Source of the DNA: HyVt-443 sp964544655
GTDB lineage: Bacteria; Pseudomonadota; Gammaproteobacteria; Chromatiales; Chromatiaceae
DNA length: 64,000 nucleotides
Direction of reading: 5' to 3'
Assembly (NCBI GenBank): GCA_964544655.1
Contig: CAZJCM010000006.1
Location: 23,780 to 87,779 of the forward strand
A model generated the notes under the pieces. It did not search any database, was not told the DNA's origin, and was given only the letters and a program-made list of their open reading frames with translations. Below, piece after piece: positions 54,232 through 62,499 of the stretch; position 1 is the first letter of the stretch, and every line of letters begins with the position of its first letter. The translations under genes were made by a program, and so were the position numbers.

Positions 54232-55524
54232 TTATTCCCGATAGACGATGAATTTAGCATGATTGGTGAGGTATTGCTGCAATGCATGATAGGAATCTTT
54301 GCTGCACTGTTCCAACTGTTCCAACAATCCGGGGGCACTCTCAGCAAAATCTTCCGCCTGTATCCGGGTGACCCTGCTACCCATTTGGTAGAGGTCCAGC
54401 GCCCCCAGGCAGCCTGCGCTGTCCTTCAGGACATGGCCCAGGTCACGGAACTTGGAGTAATCGTCCGTTTCCAGTGCCAGTTGCAGCTTTTCCAGAGTAG
54501 CGCGTGTATCACGCTCGAAATTTTCCAGCAAACGGTTCAGGAAGCGTTCACCTTTGCCCAGGTCGGCAAGCTCCTGCAGTCGCTGTCTATCGAGAGAAAG
54601 ACCATTTACCTCAAGGATTCTGGATCGATCCGACTGCGTGTTGCCTTGTCCGGGGTCCTTGTCCAGCATGGAGCGATGACGGCTCTGCAGACTCAGCTCT
54701 ATCGCCTTGTGCAGATCGTCGACGGCAACAGGTTTGGTCAGAATAGCCCCGATGCCGGCTCTCAGACAAGCCTGGATCATTGTGTCCGCATCCTCATCCA
54801 GCAGAATGACAAAGGGTATCGATGGTCGGTTCGGATGGGCGAAGCGGTGAAGCTTGAAGGCATCCAGGCCGGAAATCTCTCCCAGTTGAAAAGTAACGAT
54901 TGCCAGGTCGAAGCGGTGGTTGTCCAAAGCACCGAGAACTCTGGCGCCGTTGTCGACCAGAAACACCTGATGTCCCGCTTGTTGCAGTGAACGGCTGATC
55001 CGCTGTTTTTCCCTGGCATCTTTTTCCGCCAGCAGGATGCTGAGTGGCTGGTTGTTGCTTTTGCTGTGATAGCGATCGACCAATCTGATCACCCGCTCGC
55101 AGGTCGGGTCCGGATTGTCGATGCGATGCAGTGCATTGAACAGGAGTGTTTTGTCCAAAGGGGAGGTGAGCAACTCCGAATAGCCAGCCAGATAAAGCTG
55201 TTTTTTCATTTTTTCCTGGACGTTGGCACCGATATGAATCAGATGGCAGTGTTGCAGTGCTGCATCGGACTTGATGGTACGTGCCAGGACTTCACTGCTC
55301 ATCCCCAATCTACCCTGGTCGACGATGACCACCCGGAAAGGGGTCTCCTGGTCAGCGGCTGCTATCAATTCATAAAATGCACGGGCAGCACTATTGGCCA
55401 AGACGACACTCGCTCCCCAGGACTTCAGGTATTCTTTGACCCGGTGTCGATCACTGATATCGCTGGAGATAAGCAGGATGCGGGTATCATGGAGTTCATG
55501 CCCGTTGGGGTGGAAATCTGTCAT
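54232..55524 (-). CDS. Kinase-less RpfC paralogue: two receivers plus Hpt
   Basis: A 430-residue protein that looks like the C-terminal half of the RpfC encoded at 49002-51539. Receiver 1 (about 15-135) has D69 in VVIVDQGRLG and ends with SPLDKTLLFNALH, as RpfC has APFDKALLFNALH. Receiver 2 (160-280) retains the GLDAFKLHRFAH block found in RpfC as GLDAYRMYRFAH, but the acceptor aspartate is T211. The Hpt domain keeps H364 in GHVLKDSAG. No kinase or membrane part is present. It lies between rpfG and the methyltransferase, both on the same strand. A phosphorelay intermediate or decoy is plausible; the exact role is unknown. Confidence 0.85.
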   Translation of the reverse strand: MTDFHPNGHELHDTRILLISSDISDRHRVKEYLKSWGASVVLANSAARAFYELIAAADQETPFRVVIVDQGRLGMSSEVLARTIKSDAALQHCHLIHIGANVQEKMKKQLYLAGYSELLTSPLDKTLLFNALHRIDNPDPTCERVIRLVDRYHSKSNNQPLSILLAEKDAREKQRISRSLQQAGHQVFLVDNGARVLGALDNHRFDLAIVTFQLGEISGLDAFKLHRFAHPNRPSIPFVILLDEDADTMIQACLRAGIGAILTKPVAVDDLHKAIELSLQSRHRSMLDKDPGQGNTQSDRSRILEVNGLSLDRQRLQELADLGKGERFLNRLLENFERDTRATLEKLQLALETDDYSKFRDLGHVLKDSAGCLGALDLYQMGSRVTRIQAEDFAESAPGLLEQLEQCSKDSYHALQQYLTNHAKFIVYRE

Positions 55525-55539
55525 TTGCAGTTCCTTCGC

Positions 55540-56598
55540 TCATATGGTCGTATGGCTCGTTTCATCCGAGAATTGATTTCTAATCGATAATATCTGATCC
55601 AGGCGGTTGAAAAAGGCATCAATACACTCGGGGTCGAAGTGTTTGCCACGCTCCTGTCGCATATATTCCAACGTCCTCTCGATGGACCATGGCTTCTTGT
55701 ACGGACGTTCCGATTGCAGCGCATCGAAAACATCTGCCACTGCTGCCACACGGGCCTCGACGGGGATCTCGGTTCCAGCGACACCATACGGATAACCGTT
55801 GCCGTCGAACCGTTCATGATGACCCAGTGCGATGATTGCACCGGACTTCAGGAAGTGGGAAGGGCTGCCATGCAGGATGTCATGGCCGATTTTGGTATGC
55901 GTCTTCATGGTGATCCACTCCTGATTCGTCAGTTTCCCCCGTTTCAGAAGAATCTGATCAGGAATTCCGATTTTTCCGATGTCATGCATGGGGGCAGCGT
56001 GGCGGATGATTTCGCACGTTTCCTGATCGAGCCCCAGCTCCTCTCCGATTTGGCAGGCATACTCCGCCATTCTGATGACGTGATTGCCGGTGTCTTCATC
56101 CCGATACTCGCCGGCCTTGGCCAGGCGCAGCAATGTCTCCTTTTCCCGCTGCTGCAGCTCATGGGTCTTGGCGAACACCTCCTGTTCCAACCAGTGGGCG
56201 CGGTCCTTGATGATCTGCTGTTGTTGATGCAGCTGCAGCAGATTACGGCAGCGGGCCCGGCACTCATAGTGGTCGATGGGCTTCGACAGGAAATCAGTGG
56301 CCCCGGCCTCCAGGGCACGATAACGCACTGTCTTGTCATCGACACAGGTGATGATGACTACAGGAATATCCGTGCATGAGGGAATTTGCCGAAACCAATG
56401 GGTAAACTCGACGCCGTCCATATTGGGCATCTTGTAGTCCGTTATCACCAGGTCATGGCTATTCTTTTTGGCCCATTCCAATGCTTCGATGGGGTTGGAA
56501 AAACTCACCACATGCAACGCATCGTCAATGGAGTGTATCAACTCCTCAAGGATCATCCGACTGATCGATTGATCATCAAGGATCAAAACGGTCGACAT
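55540..56598 (-). CDS. rpfG: RpfG-type response regulator, HD-GYP c-di-GMP phosphodiesterase
   Basis: The output protein of the DSF circuit. It is 352 residues: a receiver with D54 in VITDYKMPNMDG, then an HD-GYP domain with HDIGKIGIPDQIL (205 onwards) and GHHERFDGNGYP. Full metal- and GYP-motif residues suggest active c-di-GMP hydrolysis. Receipt of phosphate from RpfC should raise activity, lowering c-di-GMP when DSF is present. The kinase-less RpfC paralogue starts 15 bases after its stop on the same strand, so the two are co-transcribed. Confidence 0.93.
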   Translation of the reverse strand: MSTVLILDDQSISRMILEELIHSIDDALHVVSFSNPIEALEWAKKNSHDLVITDYKMPNMDGVEFTHWFRQIPSCTDIPVVIITCVDDKTVRYRALEAGATDFLSKPIDHYECRARCRNLLQLHQQQQIIKDRAHWLEQEVFAKTHELQQREKETLLRLAKAGEYRDEDTGNHVIRMAEYACQIGEELGLDQETCEIIRHAAPMHDIGKIGIPDQILLKRGKLTNQEWITMKTHTKIGHDILHGSPSHFLKSGAIIALGHHERFDGNGYPYGVAGTEIPVEARVAAVADVFDALQSERPYKKPWSIERTLEYMRQERGKHFDPECIDAFFNRLDQILSIRNQFSDETSHTTI

Positions 56599-56991
56599 AT
56601 GTCGCTCCCCGTGTAAATGCCAGCACCCCTGCTCTTGCTTATCGTGTGATCCGGTCGTCCTTTAATTCCGAATTATCTAATATAATTAAGTATAATTCAT
56701 TTAAAAACATAATGATAGGCGACATTTGCTAGAGCCATCATTAAACTTTCGGTCTGCAGTCCGCAGGAAACGAAGGATGGATGTGGGGAACCAATCCGTC
56801 CTGCGCTGGTCCCCATATGGTCGGCAGGAAGGTGTCAGACTTTAAGGGATTTCTGATCGACCCATTGAACTGCATCTCATGGTAGAAAACTGCCCAATCC
56901 GCCTGAGCCGGAACCGATCAGAGAATCCTTCACCCATGCCCACGGTTGTATAATCAGGTCCCACAAGCCCGATATGGAGAAATTTTATCCC
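56599..56991. other. Intergenic region upstream of rpfG and the sulfurtransferase
   Basis: About 390 bases between divergent genes. Bases 56660-56720 are very AT-rich (AATTATCTAATATAATTAAG) and probably hold the rpfG promoter. The remaining part has no recognisable gene. The ribosome-binding GGAGA at 56976-56980 serves the sulfurtransferase. Confidence 0.5.
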
Positions 56992-57879
56992 ATGAAGAAC
57001 AAAAAATTTGCCGTTGTGTTGATGCTTTTTCTATTCGTTACCGGCATGCAGGCGCAGGCGGCCCCGGTCATGGTGGATGGTGCCTGGTTGAAGGCGCATC
57101 TGAACGATCCCGGCCTGGTATTGGTCGATATGACTTCGGATGACACCCAGTATCAACGCTTTCATCTGCCAGGGGCAGTGCGGTTGCCGTATCAGGCACT
57201 GGTGCAAAAGCGCCGAGACGGTGTCAGCGTTCGTATCGATGATCAGCGTCTGTTTGCCATTCTGGGTATCCTGGGGATCCAGGCGAACAGCCACGTCGTG
57301 ATCTATGATGACATGGGGGGATTGCAGGCGGCGCGGCTGTTCTGGGAGTTGGAACGAATTGGCCATCAGGCGGTTTCAGTGCTGGATGGCGGGTTGGTCA
57401 AGTGGGTGCTGGATGGCAGAAAAGTGGTCAACAAGCCGGCAAAGCCTGTGCGCGTGAGTTATCGCCCAATGGGGCCGGGACGACAAAATGAGGCGGATAT
57501 TCAACAGGTGATGCGGGTAGTGTCCGGCGGTGGTGCATTGTTGTTGGACGTGCGGACGGAGCAGGAGTATACGGGTAATCCCCGGATGAAACGTAGCGGA
57601 CACATACCTGGCGCCATCTTGTGGCCTTGGCAGCAGGCCGTTGATTTTGGTAACGGTTTTACCGCCAAGGATGCCGACCTGTTGGCAGCGAGTCTGAAAA
57701 AAGCAGGCGTAACCAAGGATCTGCCGGTGATCACCTATTGCCAGACCGGGCACCGGGCTTCGCGCGCCTATCTTACCCTGCGCCGGCTGGGGTTTGACAA
57801 TGTCAGGATGTACGACGGATCCATGAGTGAATGGTCGAGAACCCCGGAGGCGCCATTGAAAACGGGAAGCGAGCGCTAG
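56992..57879 (+). CDS. Periplasmic sulfurtransferase, double rhodanese
   Basis: A 295-residue thiosulfate sulfurtransferase-like protein with a signal peptide (about residues 1-23, KKFAVVLMLFLFVTGMQAQA, cleavage after AQA). The first rhodanese domain (30-150) lacks an active-site cysteine, the second (170-285) has the catalytic loop YCQTGHRAS. This double form is like thiosulfate or 3-mercaptopyruvate sulfurtransferase, and its export fits periplasmic sulfur metabolism. The start at 56992 is chosen for its GGAGA at 56976-56980; a start at 56974 lacks one. A palindromic element follows about 130 bases after the stop. Confidence 0.9.
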   Translation: MKNKKFAVVLMLFLFVTGMQAQAAPVMVDGAWLKAHLNDPGLVLVDMTSDDTQYQRFHLPGAVRLPYQALVQKRRDGVSVRIDDQRLFAILGILGIQANSHVVIYDDMGGLQAARLFWELERIGHQAVSVLDGGLVKWVLDGRKVVNKPAKPVRVSYRPMGPGRQNEADIQQVMRVVSGGGALLLDVRTEQEYTGNPRMKRSGHIPGAILWPWQQAVDFGNGFTAKDADLLAASLKKAGVTKDLPVITYCQTGHRASRAYLTLRRLGFDNVRMYDGSMSEWSRTPEAPLKTGSER

Positions 57880-58011
57880 CCGCCAATGTTACACCCGGTT
57901 ACACGAAAAACGCCATATTATTATGATATATAAATGAATTTTACGAATATTAGGTGGTAACGAAATGTAACTACCTACTGTTGAACGCGCCCTCGCACCA
58001 ATCTGGCCACC

Positions 58012-58150
58012 CTCAGGCGGTATTTCCTCAATCGTCAATAGGTTAGGCTATTGACCCATTCGTACGGCATCGCATGGAGCGATGCCGTACAGTCGAAGGC
58101 TGGCCCGCAGGGCGAATGACAGGGATGTCATTCGTAAAATCCGCCTGAGA
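58012..58150. repeat. Three nested hairpins enclosed by an inverted repeat
   Basis: An outer inverted repeat (TCAGGCGG at 58013-58020, CCGCCTGA at 58141-58148) encloses three strong stem-loops: GTCAATAG/CTATTGAC (58034-58055), a perfect 12-base stem GTACGGCATCGC/GCGATGCCGTAC (58062-58090) and a 9-base stem CGAATGACA/TGTCATTCG (58113-58134). The layout resembles a four-way junction, or a REP/BIME-type element. It lies in the gap between the sulfurtransferase and thrH; no other copy is evident in this window. Confidence 0.75.
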
Positions 58151-58240
58151 ACGATCATCTCGGCACGATCATCGCGTTCCCGGGTGCAACAATGGGGCTA
58201 GGGCTCGATCAACGTGATAATTCTGAGTTCAGTAGGCTCG

Positions 58241-58855
58241 TCACTGGATATCCCGGTCGCTAGCCTCGATGAAGGCCTGACGAAAGGCGTCATAGTCCGT
58301 CACCACCGGGAACTGCGGGAATTCGTCGATCACATTTTGTGGCGGACGAAATAGAATGCCACGGTCGGCCTCTTTCAGCATGCTGGTGTCATTGTAAGAG
58401 TCACCCGCGGCGATGACACGGAAGTTGAGGCCATGGAAGGCCTTCACCGATTGGCGCTTTGGATCCTTCTGACGGATGTGGTAGTCAGTGACGAAGCCGG
58501 TCTCATCGACACTCAGTTTATGGCACAACAGGGTAGGGTAGCCCAACTGACGCATCATTGGGGCAGCGAATTCATAGAAGGTATCGGAGAGGATCACCAC
58601 CTGAAAGCGCTCTCGCAGCCAGTCCAGGAATTCCCGGGCACCCTCCAGAGGTCCCATGTCGTCGATCACTTCCTGGATATCGGGCAGCCCAAGCTCGTGT
58701 TCTGCCAGGATACGCAGCCGTTGGCGCATCAATACGTCATAATCGGGGATATCACGCGTCGTGGCACGTAGTTCATCGATACCGGTGCGCTCGGCAAAAT
58801 TGAGCCATATCTCCGGGATCAGGACCCCTTCCAGGTCAAGGCATGCAATCTCCAC
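58241..58855 (-). CDS. thrH: Bifunctional phosphoserine phosphatase/homoserine phosphotransferase ThrH
   Basis: A HAD-family enzyme known in Pseudomonas to dephosphorylate phosphoserine and to transfer the phosphate to homoserine. It is 204 residues; motif I is CLDLEGVLIPEIW with the glutamate typical of ThrH, motif II VILSDTFYEF, motif III KDPKRQSV, motif IV AAGDSYND. The start is GTG at 58855, as family members begin VEIACLDLEG, and GGAGA lies upstream; an ATG at 58879 gives eight more residues. It stands alone. Confidence 0.9.
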   Translation of the reverse strand: MEIACLDLEGVLIPEIWLNFAERTGIDELRATTRDIPDYDVLMRQRLRILAEHELGLPDIQEVIDDMGPLEGAREFLDWLRERFQVVILSDTFYEFAAPMMRQLGYPTLLCHKLSVDETGFVTDYHIRQKDPKRQSVKAFHGLNFRVIAAGDSYNDTSMLKEADRGILFRPPQNVIDEFPQFPVVTDYDAFRQAFIEASDRDIQ

Positions 58856-59112
58856 CCTGTTTCTCCATAATAACTTCAAAGATATAAACCCTCAGAGTTA
58901 TTGCAAGCGTCGGCCAAAACTCGATGAGGGTGGGGCACCAGTGGCCGGTATGGCGAGCGTAGTCAGACCTGCAGATGAGTCGTCACTAGCCAGCGGCCCC
59001 CGCTCCAGGCGTGGATTCTACGTCAATTCCAACGCTCGCGGTACCGTTGAAGTGGGGCCGCCCGGGTGCGATCGATACGCTTCACTGAATTTGCACAAGG
59101 GCGATGTCCATG

Positions 59113-59547
59113 TTAGAGAAATCTGGGTAAGCTCTTCCTTATTTCAGCAGGATCATGCGTGGACAGGTTCTTCGGGATCGCCCCGGTAACCAGCTTTTGC
59201 AGGGGGCCGGGAAGATGTTTTCGTAACAATCCCAGGAACTCCGGCGCGGCGATGATATAGAGTTTTTCCAGTTCTCCAGTAGACCTGGCGGATTCAAGCA
59301 GGTTGCATATCTCATCGGCAAAGCGATTCGCCTCTTCATGCTTGGCGTCCACTTTCCCTTCCTTCGAATGCCGGGACCCGCCCGGATCACGGTCCCGTCC
59401 GGCCCGGTCAGAAATCAGGTCCCCTTCATGCAACCGGGAGGCAGGGTGTGTCAATGTCGTCTTCTCAGTAAGTGCTGCAGCAGGGGTATCAGCAAAAAAA
59501 ACTCTGGCTCGACTCGTGTCTGCGACAACAATCCAGGTCTTACTCAT
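59113..59547 (-). CDS. Host-attachment family protein
   Basis: A 144-residue protein of the family called 'protein required for attachment to host cells', a name from a plant-associated relative that says little about function in general. It begins TWIVVADTSRARVFFAD, has the HEGDLISDRAGR and EEANRFADEICNLLE segments and ends IAAPEFLGLLRKHLPG. The fold is thought to be release-factor-like. It is isolated between thrH and a sensor kinase; the 230-base gap to thrH holds no gene. Confidence 0.82.
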   Translation of the reverse strand: MSKTWIVVADTSRARVFFADTPAAALTEKTTLTHPASRLHEGDLISDRAGRDRDPGGSRHSKEGKVDAKHEEANRFADEICNLLESARSTGELEKLYIIAAPEFLGLLRKHLPGPLQKLVTGAIPKNLSTHDPAEIRKSLPRFL

Positions 59548-59667
59548 CGCTTACCTCCTGTTGATTGTAAAGAGACAACTTTCCCTCTCTATCAATATAA
59601 GTGAAAATGGAACAAATTCCTATTTCCATTCCGGCCCGTATTGCCGTTCAGAGGGAGCAAGAGCAGG

Positions 59668-61791
59668 ATGGATACCGATATCAAGCAGATGAGCCGTCGT
59701 TCTCTCGAGAATGAGGTGTTGTCCCTGAGACGGCAGGTGGCACAACTGGAACGTGCTGCCGCAGCTCGTCACGAAAGTGACAAGGCACTGGCTGAGTGCG
59801 AGGAAAAATACCACAGCACCATGGAATCTGCCCTGGTGGGGATCTATGTCATACAGGATTTGCAGTTCAAATATGTCAATCCGACCATGGCTGGATTCTT
59901 TGGCTTTCGACCTGAAGAGATGGTTGATCGCCTGGGACCGCTGGATATGCTGATTCCAGAACAGCGTGATCAGGTCGGGAAGAACCTGCAGCGCCGTGCG
60001 CATGGAGAGGAGGGACGTCCCTATGAGATTGTCTGCCTGCGCAAAGACGGCACTACCTTTGACGCTATGGTGTGGGGCAAGGGCATCACCTATAACGGCC
60101 GTCCTGCCTCGGTCGGCACCTTGATGGATGTCTCCAATCTCAAGGCGGTACAGAGACGGCTGGAAGATCACCGCAAGCACTTGCAGGAGCGGGTATCGGA
60201 ACAAACAGAAAAACTCCGGCTGGCCAACCGGCATCTGCAGCATGATATCAAGGCGAGGATAGAAGCGGAGGAAGCGCTGCGCATCAGTGAGGGCAGACTG
60301 CGCAGCCTGATCAATGCCACAGAGAACGACTTGGTGATGTTGTTCGATCATGAGCGCCGGGTTGTCATCGCCAACGAGCGTTCGGCCCGTACCTTTGACC
60401 GTGCCACGCCGGAACTCATTGGCGCAGATTTTCTCGAACTCGTGGCCGAAGAGAGCAGGGATGAATGTGGGCAGCGGCTGTCAGAAGTGCTTGCCAAGGG
60501 AGAGTCGAAGCGTATCGAGAAGCGGCTGGGCGATCATTGGTATGACATCAATCTCTGTCCTGTGCCCGGGCCGGAAGGGGGCTCCCAGGCCATGGCCATG
60601 TTCGCCAGGGACATCACGCACCGCAAACTTATCGAGCAGGCCTTCGAAAAAGCCAAGGAGGATGCGGAGCGGGCAAACCGGGCCAAAACCCGCTTTTTGG
60701 CAGCGGCAAATCATGACCTTAGACAGCCACTTCAGGCACTCTCTTTGCTGCTGAGCGCTATAGCCTACTACGACATGGATGACCAGGCCCAGAGGGTCGT
60801 CAAGGACATGAAGAGCACCCTGTTGGTTATGGAGTCACTGCTGAATTCACTCCTTGATATCAGCAAACTGGAGGCGGGCACCATCATACCCGATAAGGTC
60901 CATTTTGCCGCTCAACCGTTTTTGCAGCATCTGCAGACCCAGTTCAAGGGGCAGGCAGGGGAGCGTAATCTTGATCTGCGTGTCGTGTCGGTCAACACCA
61001 TACTTTATACGGACCCCGTGTTGCTGGGCCGCATTCTGCAAAATTACATATCCAATGCGATCCGGCACGCCCGTGGTGACCGCATCATCATCGGCTGTCG
61101 TCCGGCGGGCAAGCATCGGCGCTTCGAGGTATGGAACGCGGGAGAGGGTATTCCCGATGACGAACAGGAGCGCATCTTCGAAGAGTTTTACCAATTGGGT
61201 AATCCGGCACGAAATCGCAATCAGGGGTTGGGATTGGGACTGGCAATAGCAAAACGGATGGCAGACCTGCTGGGACTCGATCTCGGCGTTCGGTCGATAG
61301 TGGGGAAAGGCGTCGTATTCAGCGTCGATGTGCCTTGTGGTGAGCGGGCCCAGCCACTGCAACACGACGCCGGTTCAGAGCAACCAATACCGCAAAAGAA
61401 ACAAGGGCAGGGCACGATATTGGTTGTGGATGATGACGAGAGCGTACTGTATGCCATGGAGCGCCTGCTCCATCTGTGGGGATTCAAGGTATTGAGTACA
61501 GGCAGGGCAGAGACAGCGTTGCAACTGATCGAGCGTAACACTGCAACTGAGATCCGTTGCGTTCTGCTCGATTACCGCCTGCCAGAGGGCTGGAACGGGG
61601 TCTCCTTACACCAGGAGATGTGCAAACGAGCCGGGTATGAACTTCAAACCATCCTGGTAACTGGAGACACGGCAGCGAAGAAACTGCGGGAAGTCGAGGA
61701 TAGCGGGTTGCCACTTCTGCATAAGCCGGTCAACCCCAATGATTTGTATGAATCCATCCAGCGCTTGATCAACGAGCGAAGGCAGCAGTAG
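59668..61791 (+). CDS. PAS-domain hybrid sensor histidine kinase
   Basis: A 707-residue cytosolic hybrid kinase. Two PAS domains (about 45-160 and 205-320) follow an N-terminal coil. The phosphoacceptor is H349 in AANHDLRQPLQAL, the HDLRQPLQ class, with the ATPase G-box around 519-535 (QGLGLGLAIAKRM), then a C-terminal receiver with D635 in VLLDYRLPE. No membrane segment is visible, so it must sense an internal signal, with PAS cofactor unknown. The ATG at 59668 is chosen over 59641. No partner regulator is adjacent. Confidence 0.92.
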   Translation: MDTDIKQMSRRSLENEVLSLRRQVAQLERAAAARHESDKALAECEEKYHSTMESALVGIYVIQDLQFKYVNPTMAGFFGFRPEEMVDRLGPLDMLIPEQRDQVGKNLQRRAHGEEGRPYEIVCLRKDGTTFDAMVWGKGITYNGRPASVGTLMDVSNLKAVQRRLEDHRKHLQERVSEQTEKLRLANRHLQHDIKARIEAEEALRISEGRLRSLINATENDLVMLFDHERRVVIANERSARTFDRATPELIGADFLELVAEESRDECGQRLSEVLAKGESKRIEKRLGDHWYDINLCPVPGPEGGSQAMAMFARDITHRKLIEQAFEKAKEDAERANRAKTRFLAAANHDLRQPLQALSLLLSAIAYYDMDDQAQRVVKDMKSTLLVMESLLNSLLDISKLEAGTIIPDKVHFAAQPFLQHLQTQFKGQAGERNLDLRVVSVNTILYTDPVLLGRILQNYISNAIRHARGDRIIIGCRPAGKHRRFEVWNAGEGIPDDEQERIFEEFYQLGNPARNRNQGLGLGLAIAKRMADLLGLDLGVRSIVGKGVVFSVDVPCGERAQPLQHDAGSEQPIPQKKQGQGTILVVDDDESVLYAMERLLHLWGFKVLSTGRAETALQLIERNTATEIRCVLLDYRLPEGWNGVSLHQEMCKRAGYELQTILVTGDTAAKKLREVEDSGLPLLHKPVNPNDLYESIQRLINERRQQ

Positions 61792-62178
61792 TTCCTGCGT
61801 TGCGCCGACCATAGGTGACCACAGGTGCAAAAAATACCATTTTGTTCTTTGAATTACCGCGGCCGTATCATGCAGGTGGCTTTTTTGACGATCGTGCACA
61901 GGATGGGGAGGTGGATGTGTCAATTTTTTTTACTCTGCTGTCGGCGAGAGACGACTTCTGAATTCCTAATGCATTGAATATCAAAGATAATCAATATATG
62001 GAATAGAAATTGCTAAAAGTTAATTGTGTACTGTCGAATTGCAGAGGACATAAGGGATGAAAACTCAGTCGTGGCCAGATCGTTCACCCAGTCCGGAGCC
62101 AGCGCCGGACCCACTGCTTTGAGCACCAGCAGGAAAATCACCGAAATCCAACAGGGCTTTTTTGCGGAGGTATGATAA
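61792..62178. other. Intergenic region, no confident gene
   Basis: About 390 bases. A 21-codon frame (62057-62122) with an AAGGG-like start signal and, on the minus strand, a 60-codon frame at 62013-62195 with a hydrophobic stretch are the only candidates; neither is convincing. I see no terminator or repeat. Confidence 0.4.
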
Positions 62179-62382
62179 ATGATGTCCGATTTCATGGCAT
62201 TGAAGCATGATTCGAAGCATGGTGGGCAGACATGGCAAGCCCCTCAGCAGGCGCTTGGGATGGAAACTGCCGCCAATACCAATACCCGTCTGCAAGAAGC
62301 CGACAGCTATGATGCTACCCTCACTCCGTTGGAAGAGATAGACCCCTATGCCTATCGAATGGTCATGTTCGGCTGGGCTTGA
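62179..62382 (+). CDS. Small unknown protein, 67 residues
   Basis: ATG at 62179, with a strong GGAGG at 62166-62170 and 8-base spacing. The protein is polar, with MMSDFMALKHDSKHGGQ at the start and YAYRMVMFGWA at the end. A stem-loop with T-run (62463-62490) follows about 80 bases after the stop. I know no family. The strong ribosome-binding sequence and terminator argue it is expressed, but composition alone cannot prove it. Confidence 0.5.
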   Translation: MMSDFMALKHDSKHGGQTWQAPQQALGMETAANTNTRLQEADSYDATLTPLEEIDPYAYRMVMFGWA

Positions 62383-62462
62383 TACTTCAATTCTGTACCC
62401 CCGTCATACCATCAGCGGTGGCGAAAAATCACGAAATAAAATGATAAAGCTGTGCAGTCATT

Positions 62463-62490
62463 ATCCCTGCTTCGGCAGGGATTTTATTTT
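62463..62490 (+). terminator. Rho-independent terminator with UUCG loop
   Basis: ATCCCTGC/GCAGGGAT stem (62463-62482) with TTCG loop, followed by TTTATTTT. It points to the right on the plus strand, so it should end the transcript of the small gene at 62179. Confidence 0.8.
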
Positions 62491-62499
62491 GCTGAATAG

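Noticed and set aside
62013..62195. Minus-strand 60-codon frame with a hydrophobic stretch
   Set aside because: No ribosome-binding sequence or known similarity; it overlaps the start of the better-supported small gene.
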